Assembly (NCBI GenBank): GCA_036925085.1
Contig: JAUPFP010000010.1
Location: 3,633,568 to 3,697,567 of the forward strand
Origin: Brachycybe producta
Taxonomy: Eukaryota; Arthropoda; Diplopoda; Playtdesmida; Andrognathidae
DNA length: 64,000 nt
Direction: 5' to 3'
The stretch's first letter is position 1; every line of letters starts with the position of its first letter. The position numbers and the translations under genes are program-made. Shown piece after piece: positions 53,936-64,000 of the stretch. Below the pieces are notes generated by a model. That model did not search any database. It saw only the letters and a program-made list of their open reading frames with translations, and was not told the DNA's origin.

Positions 53936-54996
53936 TACGGAGCCCTGCAAAGGACATGCCAGATTTTTTTTTTAATAAAAATCTCGACATGTCGACTTTT
54001 TTTTTCAGAATCTCGACGTGTCGACTTTTAATCTCGACATGTTGACTCTTTATAAAACTCGACATGTCAAATTTATTTTTGACATGTCGACTTTTAATCT
54101 CGACATGTCGACTTTTAATCTCGACATGTCGACTTTTAATCTCGACATGTCGACTTTTAATCTCGACGTGTCGACTTTTAATCTCGACATGTCGAATTTA
54201 TTCTTGACATGTCGACTTTAATCTCGACATGTCGACTTTTAATCTTCACGTGTCGACTTTTAATCTTCACTTGTCGACTTTTAATCTCAACGTGTTGACT
54301 TTTAATCTCGACATGTCGACTTTTAATCTCGACGTGTCGACTGTTAATCTCGACGTGTCGACTTTTAATCTCGGCGTGTCGACTTTTAATCTCGACATGT
54401 CGAATTTATTCTTGACATGTCGACTTTAATCTCGACATGTCGACTTTTAATCTTCACGTGTCGACTTTTAATCTTCACTTGTCGACTTTTAATCTCAACG
54501 TGTTGACTTTTTATCTCGACATGTCGACTTTTAATCTTGACGTGTTGACTTTTTATAAAACTCGACATGTCGAATTTATTCTTGACATGTCGACCTTAAT
54601 CTCGACATGGAGACTTTTTATAAAACTTGACATGTCGACTTTTAATCTCGACGAGTCGACTTTTAATCTCGACATGTCGAACTTTAGTCTCGACATGTCA
54701 CACATAGTCACACATTATGCCATGATGCGCGCACCCTACTCTAATAATTAAATTATTGCTGCTACAAGAGGTTGCTTGTAATAATTTAATTATTAGAGTA
54801 TGGTGCGCGCAACATGGCATAATTAACATGGCCGAATAAAAGAGAATAAATAAAAGTCGACGTGTCGAGATTAAAGTCGACGTGTCGATATTAAAAGTCA
54901 ACGTCTCTAGTTATAAAGTCGACGTGTCGAGACTAAAAGTCAACTTGTCGAGATTAAAAAATATTTTTTTGCAAAAGTCCTCTGCAGGGCTCTGTA
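53936..54996. mobile_element. Foldback family F-G, copy with TCGACATG expansion
   Basis: Ends CGGAGCCCTGCAAAGGACAT and GTCCTCTGCAGGGCTCTG. 54000-54700 is about 35 copies of an 18-bp unit (ATCTCGACATGTCGACTTTT-type), partly arranged as a ~200-bp higher-order repeat (54193-54380 resembles 54400-54560). The centre TAATAATTAAATTATTGC and the right arm match 22178-22456. Confidence 0.9.
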
Positions 54997-55591
54997 TAAT
55001 TCTGTGCAGGCAAAAGGCCAAAAAAATAACGTTGCTATAACACACACACACACACAACCAGTTAAGAGAAAAATTAAAATGAATGATGTCATTAATTTTT
55101 TCACAATCTTGTGAACTTCTCTTTCCACTTTGGACGATCACTTTACGAAGTTGTCCAAGGAGGCGTTTGAAAACATCAGGCTGTTTTTTTTTTATAAAAT
55201 TACAACTCAAGTCACAATGTTTGTAGTAGCCAATACGACTGCTTAGGAGAGTAGAGAATTGAATTTAAATACTTGAGTTTAAGATACTTCCCATATGTGT
55301 AAATGTATTCTAATCAGATTCTTAAATGTCTGCATGCATTCTGTATGTGCCGCTGCTACTGCTGCTGCTGCTGTTGTTAGTTCCTGATATCGTTCCAACA
55401 CTGTTCCGCAATGAAACAAAATCTATTCTCAAGATAAAATATGCTCTCTGTTGCTACACTCAATCACTTTTTTTTAAATGTTATGTCGTCATCATTTTTA
55501 TGTAATCTGATCCTTTTATTATCTAACAGATAAACTTGTCACACACACACAAAAGCTGTATTAGAAAATCAAACAAACTTTGACACAACTT
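54997..55591. other. No recognised gene
   Basis: Contains (CA)n near 55040 and (CTG)n near 55357. No family match. Confidence 0.4.
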
Positions 55592-57143
55592 AAGCCGGTA
55601 TTACACTAGCAACCTCGAATGCAATTCAACTTGCAATGCAACCTGTGATGTGACTTGCAACTAGAACTTTGTAATAAACTTCTATATCACACTATGCAAC
55701 CTAGTTGCCAATCAAGTTTTCAAAACTTCATTTATGTCAAGGGGCAGACATTCGGGTGAATCTCGTACGGTATCGGAAGCCATTCTACTTTTAATCCGCG
55801 TTTTACTGAATTTTAAAATTTCAATTCTATTCTGGATATCCAGTAAAATGCAGCTAAAAAAGTAAAATGACTTTTCCATCCACACGATTCTGCTTTGAAT
55901 CTTAGTCGGCTCTTGTCCATAACAATTGTAGGTTACAAGTCCTTGTAATCACAACTTGTTGGTTACAGGTGTTTCACGAATATTTTGTACACAAGTCTTG
56001 TGAGTAACAATTGTAGCTTACAAGTTGTTGGGAATAAGTAAGCTTGCGACCTGTGGAGGACAGTGCTCCATTCGGAAGAACTGTCCTCCAGCAAGGAACG
56101 TCCTCCACCAACGTATTTAAGTTTTTATACAATTTACTGTGTGGAGGACATGTTTGTTTGCCTTTGTGGAGAACATTTATTCCGAATATGGAGGACTGTC
56201 CTCCACAAAGGTGTAAAGGAAAATTGGCAAGCCTATAGGAACAAATAAAATTAAACTTTTCTGTAACAAGTATAGTTAACCAAAAAATGTCAGTATCCAT
56301 AAAAAAGTCTTTTTCTTTTCTTTGCCTCTAATTCCATAGTGTTCAAAACGTAAAAAAGTGTTTCATTATTAAATAAGACGTGTGTATTTTAAAAGAAATA
56401 CGAGATAGTAAGGAAATTCGGTTTAATTACTAAAGACTTGTAACATAATCTACCTAGTACTTCGTATCTTTGGTTCTTAACAAGTGCTAGTAACAAGTTT
56501 GTCAACTACACTTGTTAGCTACAAGTGATCTTTTATGGTTTACAAGTAAGTTCACTTGTCAAACTGTAAAAATTCACTTGTCATTACAAGTGTACACTAA
56601 TAAGTGGAAATTTTACAAACTTTGTAAAAATTTACTTGTTACTAACAAAACTTGTGGAATTTTGTGAAACGGGCCCCAGGTTCTACTTGGCACAGGGCCT
56701 CCAAAAATGTTAATCTGGGCCTGACGAGAGTGCAAAATAATTTTGGACGCCATGCCTGTTTTGAATTTTGGCTTTTAAACTTTTATTACAATAAGTCATA
56801 TGCTGCAACTATTGCTGCAGCTGCTTTTAACACAATTATTTTAGCTGTCAGAAACAAAATACTGCAGGCGAATGACAAGCTATTTGAAAATATAATATCA
56901 GTTATTATCAAATGATTACGATTAAGTGTCTTAAGCCGGTATTACAGTAGCAGCTTTTAATGCAATAAAACGTGCAATGTGACATGCAACTTGATAAAAC
57001 TTTCCTTTTAACTAGTGTCACACTCAGTCTCATTGAGTTGAACGGGTTCAACTTTGAGAGACTTGTCAAGTATACTTTCTGACAAACAACCAATCAGGCC
57101 GTTTGCCGGAAATGACATTGGTAACACTGTAATACCGGCTTTA
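55592..57143. mobile_element. F-E MITE split by an ACAAGT foldback
   Basis: The left half (55592-55915, AGCCGGTATTACACTAGCAA) and right half (56931-57143, ending GTAATACCGGCT) reconstitute the family at 19736. 55916-56690 is an ACAAGT-rich foldback ending TTTTGTGAAACGGGCCCC, with a GGAGGACAGTGCTCC-rich core at 56050-56220. 56691-56930 is unassigned. Confidence 0.72.
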
Positions 57144-57641
57144 CGACTAATGTAATATAGTCCTAAATGAGACAATTGTCAAACGCCACCATAGATATAC
57201 ACACACGTACATATGCTGTATATGATGATGATGATGATTCATGACATTCAAAACATTTATCTAAAAAATTTAAGTTATTTATCAGTTGTTAGTATAAATA
57301 TGATTCCCTGTATCCATTGAGTGACAATTTTTTTTATAGAGATTGACCTGCTGAACTAGTGGCATCACAATGCCAACAGCAATAACAAAAAACTGGGGAA
57401 GATTCCACAGTCCACACACGCACGGCATAAAAAAAAACCACGACCCATAAACATGATACAAGAATAATATCAAGCGGCCAAAATGTCAAATGACCTCGAA
57501 ATTTCATTGTTTTCACTGATATAAAAGAAGAACAAAGATAAATGTAGAAATTACAGAGTGTTCAAAGATGAACACTGTGTATGTGAAATTTCTACAAAAT
57601 TGTAAATCGTATTTCATCAGAAAAGAAAACATTTCTTATTT
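57144..57641. other. No recognised gene
   Basis: (ATG)n near 57222 and a small AGTGTTCA..TGAACACT hairpin near 57557. Confidence 0.4.
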
Positions 57642-58020
57642 TAAGCCTCATTTTCACGATACTTGCTGTCATGAGAGCAACTATCACGAGAACTATCATC
57701 GTGATAGTACTGTCTTAAAGTAGTAGTTGTTGAGCAACTTGAGTGACCACTAGCATGTAGAGAAATATCCACTTTGTAGGGAAATTTGGCTTCTGGAGGG
57801 AGAGAGAGAGAGAGAGGCAACACTTGTTGTTGACTCAATGATATCTGTGAAGTAAACGTCATACTGTCATGACAGAACTATCATGTTACTTCAAGACGTA
57901 TAGACAGTTGCTATCGTAAGAGTGAACTATCGCAACTTTCATGACAGCTACTCTCATGAAAGAACTGTCGCCGTGAAAACGAGGCTTAACGCTCAAAGTT
58001 TACTAAAGCCTCGTTTTCAC
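57642..58020. mobile_element. MITE with TIR AAGCCTCGTTTTCAC
   Basis: 57642 AAGCCTCATTTTCACGATAC, mirrored by CGTGAAAACGAGGCTTAA ending about 57989. The interior repeats CTATCATG/CATGATAG-like inverted motifs. A second end, AAGCCTCGTTTTCACTGGCC, starts at 58006. Confidence 0.72.
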
Positions 58021-58599
58021 TGGCCAGTCTGAACACAGTATTAAAATTGCTCAATTTTGAAACAAATGCAAATAAACTGGTTGAAGATTCCGTTTCAGAA
58101 AATTTTTCCTTATATCTTTTCAGTGACTCTTGGCCTGACATTTAGAAACAATGTCCGAAATTAAAAGAGCAAAATTAGAATGTTTACACTTCGAATTAGA
58201 ATTCATCCTTCGTCATCTGAGACCGTTTTTAATTAAGTTCCGTTTATGCAGACACACCAATTCGCTTTTGTCTTATTTGAATGATCAAGTTAATCAACAG
58301 TATTATTGATAACTGCAAACAGTTAAAAAGAGCATTGAAACATTACATAACACAATCAATTGCTCGTCGAAAAGAGAATTGATCTGAAAAAATTCGCCAG
58401 ACCTTCTGTTTTGCATCAGAAAAACTTGAATAAAAAAAAAAAAGACAACTCGTTTTCCATGGAAACGACCGGTTAAAATGTGTAATATGCGTCTATAACT
58501 TTAGGTCACAAATTACTCTTCATAATATTCCTAAAATATCATGGGTTGTAAAGTAATTGAAGATTTTCTTCACGAATAAACCCTTCTTTCTGCTATATT
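58021..58599. other. No recognised feature
   Basis: AT-rich; possibly the body of the element starting at 58006, whose other end is not seen. Confidence 0.35.
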
Positions 58600-59795
58600 G
58601 ACCACGTACATATAGCAGGATGCAGACTACTCGTGCTCATACTCGAGTTTGTGTCCTCGTTGACTTGCGGGGCTCGGACTCGTGCTTCATCCAATCCACA
58701 CAAGTCAAAGCCTCTCGAGTAACTAAACTCTCAACCCTGAGTTGACACCTCAGGGTTGAGAGTTCAGTTACTCGAGAGGTGTTGACTTGCGTGGATTGGA
58801 TTAGCGACGACGAACCTTTGAATTACTAGTGCAAGTATTATGCACTCATTGTTGGGAGAAACGCCACGAGTACTTCGAGTCTAATAAACCGTGCTCGTCC
58901 CCGTCCAATGACTTGCAAGTCTTGACGACAACAGACAACAGACAACAGAAATGAATGACTAGAACTGATGCATATTTTTGGTCGTTTTCCCCCGAATGTT
59001 ATTAAGATTATGGAATTCTCTTCCAGTTAATGGTTCTTAATTGTTAGGACGATTTCAATTTAACAATGATGTCTCGTTTTACCTGAATGACAATCATTTG
59101 TGATCGGGAGCGATCCCCCCATGGCTTTGAGCTCATTGCAGGTGTACTGAGTTGAATTGAACTAAATTGAATTTACGTAAAAGTTACGTAAAGTTTGTTG
59201 ATAAGCCCGAGTAATGTGGACGGACTCACGGGCAGCCATTCAATTTATTCAATTCAACTCAGTACACCTGGAATCAGCTTAAAAGCCATGTGGTAGGGGG
59301 GGGGGTTGCTCCCCGATCACAAATGATTGTCATTCAGGTAAAAGAAGACATTATTGTTAAATTGAAATCGTCCAAACGAAGAACCATCAACTGCAAGAGA
59401 ATTCCATAGTCTAATAACTTTCGAGGGAAAAAAAAGACCAAAAATATGCATCAGTTCTAACCATTAATTCTTTTAAAGTCTCACAAGTAACGCAAGCCAG
59501 GAGCTCGCCTGACTCCGCTTGGTGTCGGTACATCAAAGAGATAGTCGTTAAGACTTGCAAGTCATTGGACGGGGATAAACACAGTTTCGTTGACTCGCAG
59601 TACTCGTAGCATTTCTCTCAACAATGAGTGTACGATAATAAAACTTGCACTGGTAATCATCGCTCATCGCATCGACACGAGTCGAAGCCTCTCGAGTAAC
59701 TTAACTCTCAACCCTCAGTTGCCGAGAGCATGAACCCGAGCCCGAAAAGTCAACAAGGGCACAAACCCGAGCCAGAGTAGTCTAAACGCACCCTT
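58600..59795. mobile_element. Foldback rich in CTCGAG with a nested LINE-tail pair
   Basis: 58680-58800 is a strong palindrome (GCCTCTCGAGTAACTAAACT mirrored). Matching sequence resumes at 59650-59790. In between, 58985-59180 (plus) encodes FPRMLLRLWNSLPVN and 59220-59470 is its inverted counterpart, both ending at GTACTGAGTTGAATTGAA. Confidence 0.7.
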
Positions 59796-59850
59796 AGAAG
59801 AACTTCCTTTGAGTTAGTTTTTATTACGTAGAAAAGGCCATTATTAGGTG

Positions 59851-60044
59851 TTAGGCCTTGTCTCCATTGGGGTGAAAATGTGAACTTTTTAAAAATTTCA
59901 AATAGTGAAAAATTGAACAAAGGTGACCTTTGCCTATGATAATGAATATGGGAAGGGGGGGGGGGGGGGGCGTGTGTTCCAGTTTTCACCAGTTGCAATT
60001 TTGAAAAAAGTTGAAATTTTCACCCCAATGGAAACAAGGCCTAA
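59851..60044. mobile_element. MITE with TIR TTAGGCCTTGTCTCCATTGG
   Basis: The left TIR is mirrored by CCAATGGAAACAAGGCCTAA. Subterminal GGGGTGAAAATGTGAACTTT / AAAGTTGAAATTTTCACCCC. A poly-G run lies near 59957. Fragments occur at 31489 and 52540. Confidence 0.85.
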
Positions 60045-60102
60045 CTATCATATTTTGTGTATTTGGTTTAGTTGGTAGTATTTCTTTTTTTGGTGAACAA
60101 TA

Positions 60103-60643
60103 CAGGGTGTCCATAAAGTCTTTCCCTGATTACAAAAATCCACTGTACACAAACTATCCAAAGTACAAGAAAACGGTTTTCACCTATTTGTAGCCACACT
60201 CAAAAGTTTTCTTCCTGCCGGTTTTCCCGCCCATAAACAGTCCAGGCAGCGCTACGGTCATCCAAATTGGCTTGAGTCACAGTTGGTCGCCCAGTTCTTT
60301 TTAAATCTCCAACACTACCAGTCTCTTTAAACTTCAGATACCACTGTTTAATGCTTTTAACATTCGGTGGTTCTCGTCGATATTCCGTTCTAAAATTTCG
60401 ATGAACCGTAGTTGCCGATTTCTTTTCATGAAACCACAAAACACATTGCGCTTTCTCCTGCAACGACGCCATTTTGGGTTTGATTACCGCAGCGCCGCCT
60501 GGACTGTTTACGGGCTGGAAAACCGGGCAGGAAAAAAACTATATGAGTGTGGCTACAAATAGGTGAAAACCGTTTGCTTGTACTTTGCATAGTTTGCGTA
60601 CAGTGGATTTTTGTGATCAGGGAAAGACTTTATGGACACCCTG
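60103..60643. mobile_element. Mariner-like foldback carrying an HTH ORF
   Basis: TA-flanked; TIRs CAGGGTGTCCATAAAGTCTT at both ends. Long arms (about 150 bp) share TTCACCTATTTGTAGCCACA and CAGTCCAGGCAGCGC-type sequence. The loop encodes the N-terminal part of a mariner-type protein (see 60200-60472). No DDE/D catalytic domain present. Confidence 0.9.
60200..60472 (-). CDS. Mariner-type N-terminal helix-turn-helix ORF
   Basis: 90 codons: MASLQEKAQCVLWFHEKKSA, HRNFRTEYRREPPNVKSIKQ, WYLKFKETGSVGDLKRTGRP then TVTQANLDD. This is the paired HTH (DUF4817-like) DNA-binding region found at the N-terminus of some mariner-family proteins in arthropods, ending at the GRP linker. The last 20 or so residues are read from the element's inverted arm, so the ORF is a truncation rather than a complete transposase. 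It could bind the element's TIRs if expressed; that is inference. Confidence 0.75.
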   Translation of the reverse strand: MASLQEKAQCVLWFHEKKSATTVHRNFRTEYRREPPNVKSIKQWYLKFKETGSVGDLKRTGRPTVTQANLDDRSAAWTVYGRENRQEENF

Positions 60644-61304
60644 TATTTTGGTCAAGTGTCTTGATACCTGTAGGTATATGCCACTCAACGAGTCAACGTT
60701 CCAATCACAATTAACACCTTCTTTTGGAGTGGGTTAATGCAGAATCCCAAATGAGAAGAATTGCTGAGAATTTAAAAAAAAAACTATTTGCAGTTGTAAT
60801 TTTAGTCACTTTTAAAAAGGGGGTTCATTGAACGGTAAGCAATTTTTACGACCATGAAAATTAACTTTCAGGCTTGAAGTTTTTGTTAAGAGGCAAAATT
60901 ATTCTACAACATGCCCACCCCCACCCCCATCCTTTCTTCTATTAGGGGTTCCAAACCTGCCCTGGATCCTCTCCCTACAATACATGTATAATTTATGTGT
61001 GACACTGTGGTCGGCCCCAAGTCGAGTGCCAACATAAAGTTTAACCTGGATCATAAAAACCTGGATTATTAGAAGAAAAAAAAATCATTCATTTCACCTA
61101 TCTGTGATAAAACAACAAAAAATGGTGGCCCAAACAATAAAAAAAAGTTGTTCTTCAGGTTTACACAGTGAAAAAAAAAATAGAAAATTCTTTTCATAGT
61201 AGTCACTAAATGTCAAGGTTGGAAACTTTGGGTTAAGGACGATGACCACGATAGTGCTGTCCGAATGGTCTGCTCTGGATCTGATATAAGATCTGTTTCA
61301 GCTC
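60644..61304. other. No recognised feature
   Basis: AT-rich; CCCACCCCCACCCCC at 60913. Nothing else recognised. Confidence 0.4.
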
Positions 61305-61510
61305 ACAGGCAATTAGAAATCGGGACAAACAAAAGTTGGTTCCGCCCTTTTTATGACGACCGGCAACTTCTAATTGGTTGGTTATGTAGTCTGACGTCAC
61401 ATCCTCCGCCCTTTTCAACGTCGAACCACACAACAAACCAATTAGAAGTTGCCGGTCGTCATAAAAAAGGCGGAGCCAACTTCTGTTTGTCCCGATTTCT
61501 AATTGCCCGT
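61305..61510. mobile_element. F-A MITE, complete
   Basis: 206 bp; ACAGGCAATTAGAAATCGGG to CCCGATTTCTAATTGCCCGT. Flanking nonamers TTTCAGCTC and ATTCTGCTC agree at 7 of 9. Central CTGACGTCACAT present. Confidence 0.9.
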
Positions 61511-61817
61511 ATTCTGCTCTGTGCCATGAAGTCATTACAGTGAGAGCAGCACTAAACTAGCCAACCAACCAATTGGACAGGAGTTGATTTTTATGACAAA
61601 AATACTGAATGGAAATGTAAAAAATATCAGATATAATGTTCTGAACAAAATTAGCATAAATAACAGTATATTTAGGTACTTCTTGGGTGTGGCCATGCTT
61701 GAAAGCAGGTTCAGCTCTATCTTTGATCTTGCCTTTAAAAAGTACAAAAAAAAAAGAGCAGCTCCAAAATATCTCAGAGCAACATTGGTTCTCTACCAAA
61801 TGAACACAGATCCAGAG
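61511..61817. other. Sequence hosting the next F-A insertion
   Basis: An open plus-strand frame from 61584 to 61829 has a basic, transposase-like look (FKKYKKKRAAPKYLRATLVL) but no diagnostic motif. It continues as CTGCTCTCATTCATACGG beyond the MITE at 62033. Possibly a decayed mobile-element ORF. Confidence 0.3.
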
Positions 61818-62023
61818 ACAAGCAATTAGAAAATGGGATGAACAGAAGTTGGCTCCGCTCTTTTTTATGACGAACGCAACTTCTAATTGGTTGGTTATGT
61901 AGTCTGACGTCACATGCTCCGCCCTTTTCAACGTCGAACCACACAACAAACCAATTAGAAGTTGCCGTTCGTAATAAAAAGGGCGGAGCCAACTTCTGTT
62001 CATCCTGTTTTCTAATTGCCTGT
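61818..62023. mobile_element. F-A MITE, complete, exact 9-bp duplication
   Basis: 206 bp; ACAAGCAATTAGAAAATGGG to TTTTCTAATTGCCTGT. Flanks 61809-61817 and 62024-62032 are both GATCCAGAG. Confidence 0.95.
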
Positions 62024-62336
62024 GATCCAGAGCTGCTCTCATTCATACGGACTCCTTTTCCTGCTTTTATCCTCCAAGCAGGCCACTCGGACAGCATTCA
62101 CATGTGACATTCCTTTATTATGGATTAAAGCCTAAGCGTTATGTCCAAAATCAAATCTTATAATCCAGAAATAACTAATCCAAAAATAGGATAAAAAGCA
62201 TTCATAAAGTGAAAAGACTCAGTAGCAAGCAGCCCATGAAAATAGGCTAAAATTAGAAAATGCCTATGTTTGCTAAAATAACCTCAAGTTTAAGTTCACA
62301 GAGTACTATTCTTAACGAATGCTAACTATTATATAC
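62024..62336. other. No recognised feature
   Basis: Mixed sequence between the F-A MITE and the Helitron. Nothing recognised. Confidence 0.35.
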
Positions 62337-62823
62337 ATATATATTAAGCCAGGTCTGTGTGTGTGTGTGTAACATCGGAATTTATATAAATTTAAATGAA
62401 TGAACCGCTTTTATTCTCAAGGTCAACTATATGTTGCATACTCCCCATCCAAGAACCCCATGATATTAAATTGGAGAGGGGAAAAGGTTGGTGAGGGGGA
62501 GTCTCAAGAGAAACGTGGAGGGAGAAAATGTGGGAGGGGGTGACTGAAATTGAAATGAAAGGAGTAAAAAAGGAACAAACGACGCGCATGCGCACACCAG
62601 AGAAAATGAAACACTCATTTTCTCTTTGAAATATAAAAAAGGGGAGGGGATAATAGTAGCAAAATTAAACTAGAATTTTTTTGCTCCGCCCTTTTATGAA
62701 TCGGGTTGTTGGGTTTGTTACTTGGTCTGACAGCATAAAAGGGCGGAGGAAAAGAAATTCTAATGCTGGGCACAATTGCCTGTGAATTTTGCTCCCGTCA
62801 TTTATGAGGGGTTACCCCACTAG
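62337..62823 (+). mobile_element. Non-autonomous Helitron
   Basis: Starts near ATATATTAAGCCAGGTCTGT with a (GT)n run. The body runs as in 47766-48240. The F-B-like palindrome is at 62668-62783. The hairpin at 62794-62811 has one mismatch, and terminal CTAG (62820-62823) is followed by T. Confidence 0.85.
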
Positions 62824-62825
62824 TA

Positions 62826-63404
62826 TTTATATATTAAGAGCCCCGTCTATCTTTCTTCGTCTCCTTGCTTCCTTACTTTCTTCCCTCAGTAACACTGTAC
62901 AAAAACAGGTAAACACATCGGAATTTATATAAATTTAAATAAATGAACTGCTTTTTTTTCTCAAGGTCAACATTACTTGTGTTCTCCCCATCCAAGAACC
63001 CCACGATATTAAATTGGAGAGGGAGAAAGGTTGGAAAGAGTAGGGGGAGAGAAACGTGGAGGGAGAAAAAGGAGGAGGGGGAAACTGAAATTGAAATGAA
63101 AGGAGTAAAAAAAGGAACAAACGACATGCATGCTCACACGAGAGAAAATGAAAAGCTCATTTTCTCTTTCAAATATAAAAAAGGGGAGGGAATAATAGTA
63201 GCAAAATTAAACTAGAATTTATCATGGGCAATTGTGCCCAGCGTTAGAATTTCTTTTGCTCCGCTCTTTTATGAAGTCATCAATTTTTAATTGGTTTGTT
63301 ACTTGGTCTGACGTCATAAAAGGGTGGAGGAAAAGAAATTCTAATGCTGGGCACAATTGCCTGTGAATTTGGCTCCCGTCATTTATGACGGGTTACCCCA
63401 CTAG
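62826..63404 (+). mobile_element. Non-autonomous Helitron, adjacent copy
   Basis: Starts TTATATATTAAGAGCCCCGT directly after the previous copy. Same body, F-B-like palindrome (63223-63363), hairpin CCCGTCATTTATGACGGG (63375-63392) and terminal CTAG (63401-63404). The two copies lie head to tail. Confidence 0.85.
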
Positions 63405-63490
63405 TATAGAAATAATTAATAGATATAACTAATAAAAAAAATATAATACAATACATGATTAGAAGCGAGCTAGGAAAACAACCAATAATA
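63405..63490. other. AT-rich spacer
   Basis: Short AT-rich spacer, nothing recognised. Confidence 0.4.
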
Positions 63491-63942
63491 AAGCAGCAGT
63501 CACACTAAGCTGATTTACAAGCTGCTGGCTATTAGCAGCAACAGCAAGCAGCAGCTGCCTTGGGTTCACACTTGTCCAGTCACTGCTGGTATTAGCAGTG
63601 CAAGTCATCCAATCACCGTCTTGCAAAAACACAAACTCTAACAACAACCAACCCAAGCAGTGGAGTTTCAACTACCACTAGTGCCACTACTAGCAACACA
63701 AAGTTCACACTAGATGGCAGCAGCAGGAAGGGAGTCACATGACCAGCTGGTAGTTGCTAAAGTTGGACATGTCCAACTTCACCAGCCATTGTTAAAATCA
63801 CCAGCCATTGTTAAAATCACTAGCCTGCTGGAGAAAGCAGCTGCTAGTAGTAGTTCAGACTATGTTGCTAGAGCGCTACTGTCACAACCAGCCAGCAGCA
63901 ACCAGCAGCTGGGAAACCAGCCTAGTGTGACTGCGGCATAAG
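63491..63942. mobile_element. F-F MITE, third copy
   Basis: Left AGCAGCAGTCACACTAAGCT, right AACCAGCCTAGTGTGACTGC, GGCA, with TAA on both sides. The interior is collinear with 51586-52015; ACCAGCCATTGTTAAAATC is duplicated. Confidence 0.85.
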
Positions 63943-64000
63943 CAATAATAATACATGACAAGATCATTTCTGAAGAGAGTGCCCTCAATAAAAAGATATA

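Noticed and set aside
53999..54960. CRISPR-like regular repeats
   Set aside because: Repeats are contiguous 18-bp tandem units without unique spacers, inside a foldback transposon in a eukaryotic genome.

Overview
This is an AT-rich metazoan (invertebrate) nuclear window. It holds one convincing, complete multi-exon host gene and a very dense load of transposable elements. The gene, on the minus strand (26123 down to 9182), is a Ste20-family kinase of the OXSR1/STK39 (SPAK) type. Its wording is closest to the insect frayed protein as I remember it ([51 protein letters not shown]). That, a mariner-type helix-turn-helix ORF of a kind common in arthropods, and degenerate CCTAA/TTAGG arrays near 35.8 kb suggest a protostome, perhaps an arthropod. 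The species call is inference and weak.

Gene layout: 14 coding exons can be joined with consistent phases at every junction, giving 598 codons from the ATG at 26021 (632 from the upstream in-frame ATG at 26123). Order of parts: short Ala-rich N-terminus, complete kinase domain (exons 1-7), S-motif and acidic stretch (exon 8), low-complexity linker (exon 9), conserved C-terminal CCT domain (exons 10-14). Intron 7 uses a GC-AG donor and contains a 1.85-kb 5'-truncated RTE-type LINE bounded by an exact 15-bp target duplication. Intron 1 (7.9 kb) holds several MITEs, a tRNA-derived SINE and a ~190-bp tandem array. A weak candidate first exon of another minus-strand gene, with CRE, CCAAT and TATA-like motifs upstream of it, lies at 223-660.

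The rest (0.8-9 kb and 26.2-64 kb) is repeat. Recognisable classes: RTE LINE (two copies); a second LINE lineage (YADD reverse transcriptase fragments and C-terminal tails); two Tc1-like foldbacks whose inverted arms each carry part of a D34E transposase; a mariner-like foldback with an N-terminal HTH ORF; hAT MITEs with 8-bp duplications; a palindromic MITE family with 9-bp duplications; PIF/Harbinger-like MITEs with 3-bp TAA duplications; non-autonomous Helitrons ending in a hairpin plus CTAG; and several foldbacks whose loops have expanded into short tandem arrays. Insertions are repeatedly nested, so relative ages can be read in places.

No rRNA, functional tRNA gene, CRISPR array or bacterial operon is present. 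Boundaries of diverged repeats are approximate; exon boundaries and target duplications were read base by base.
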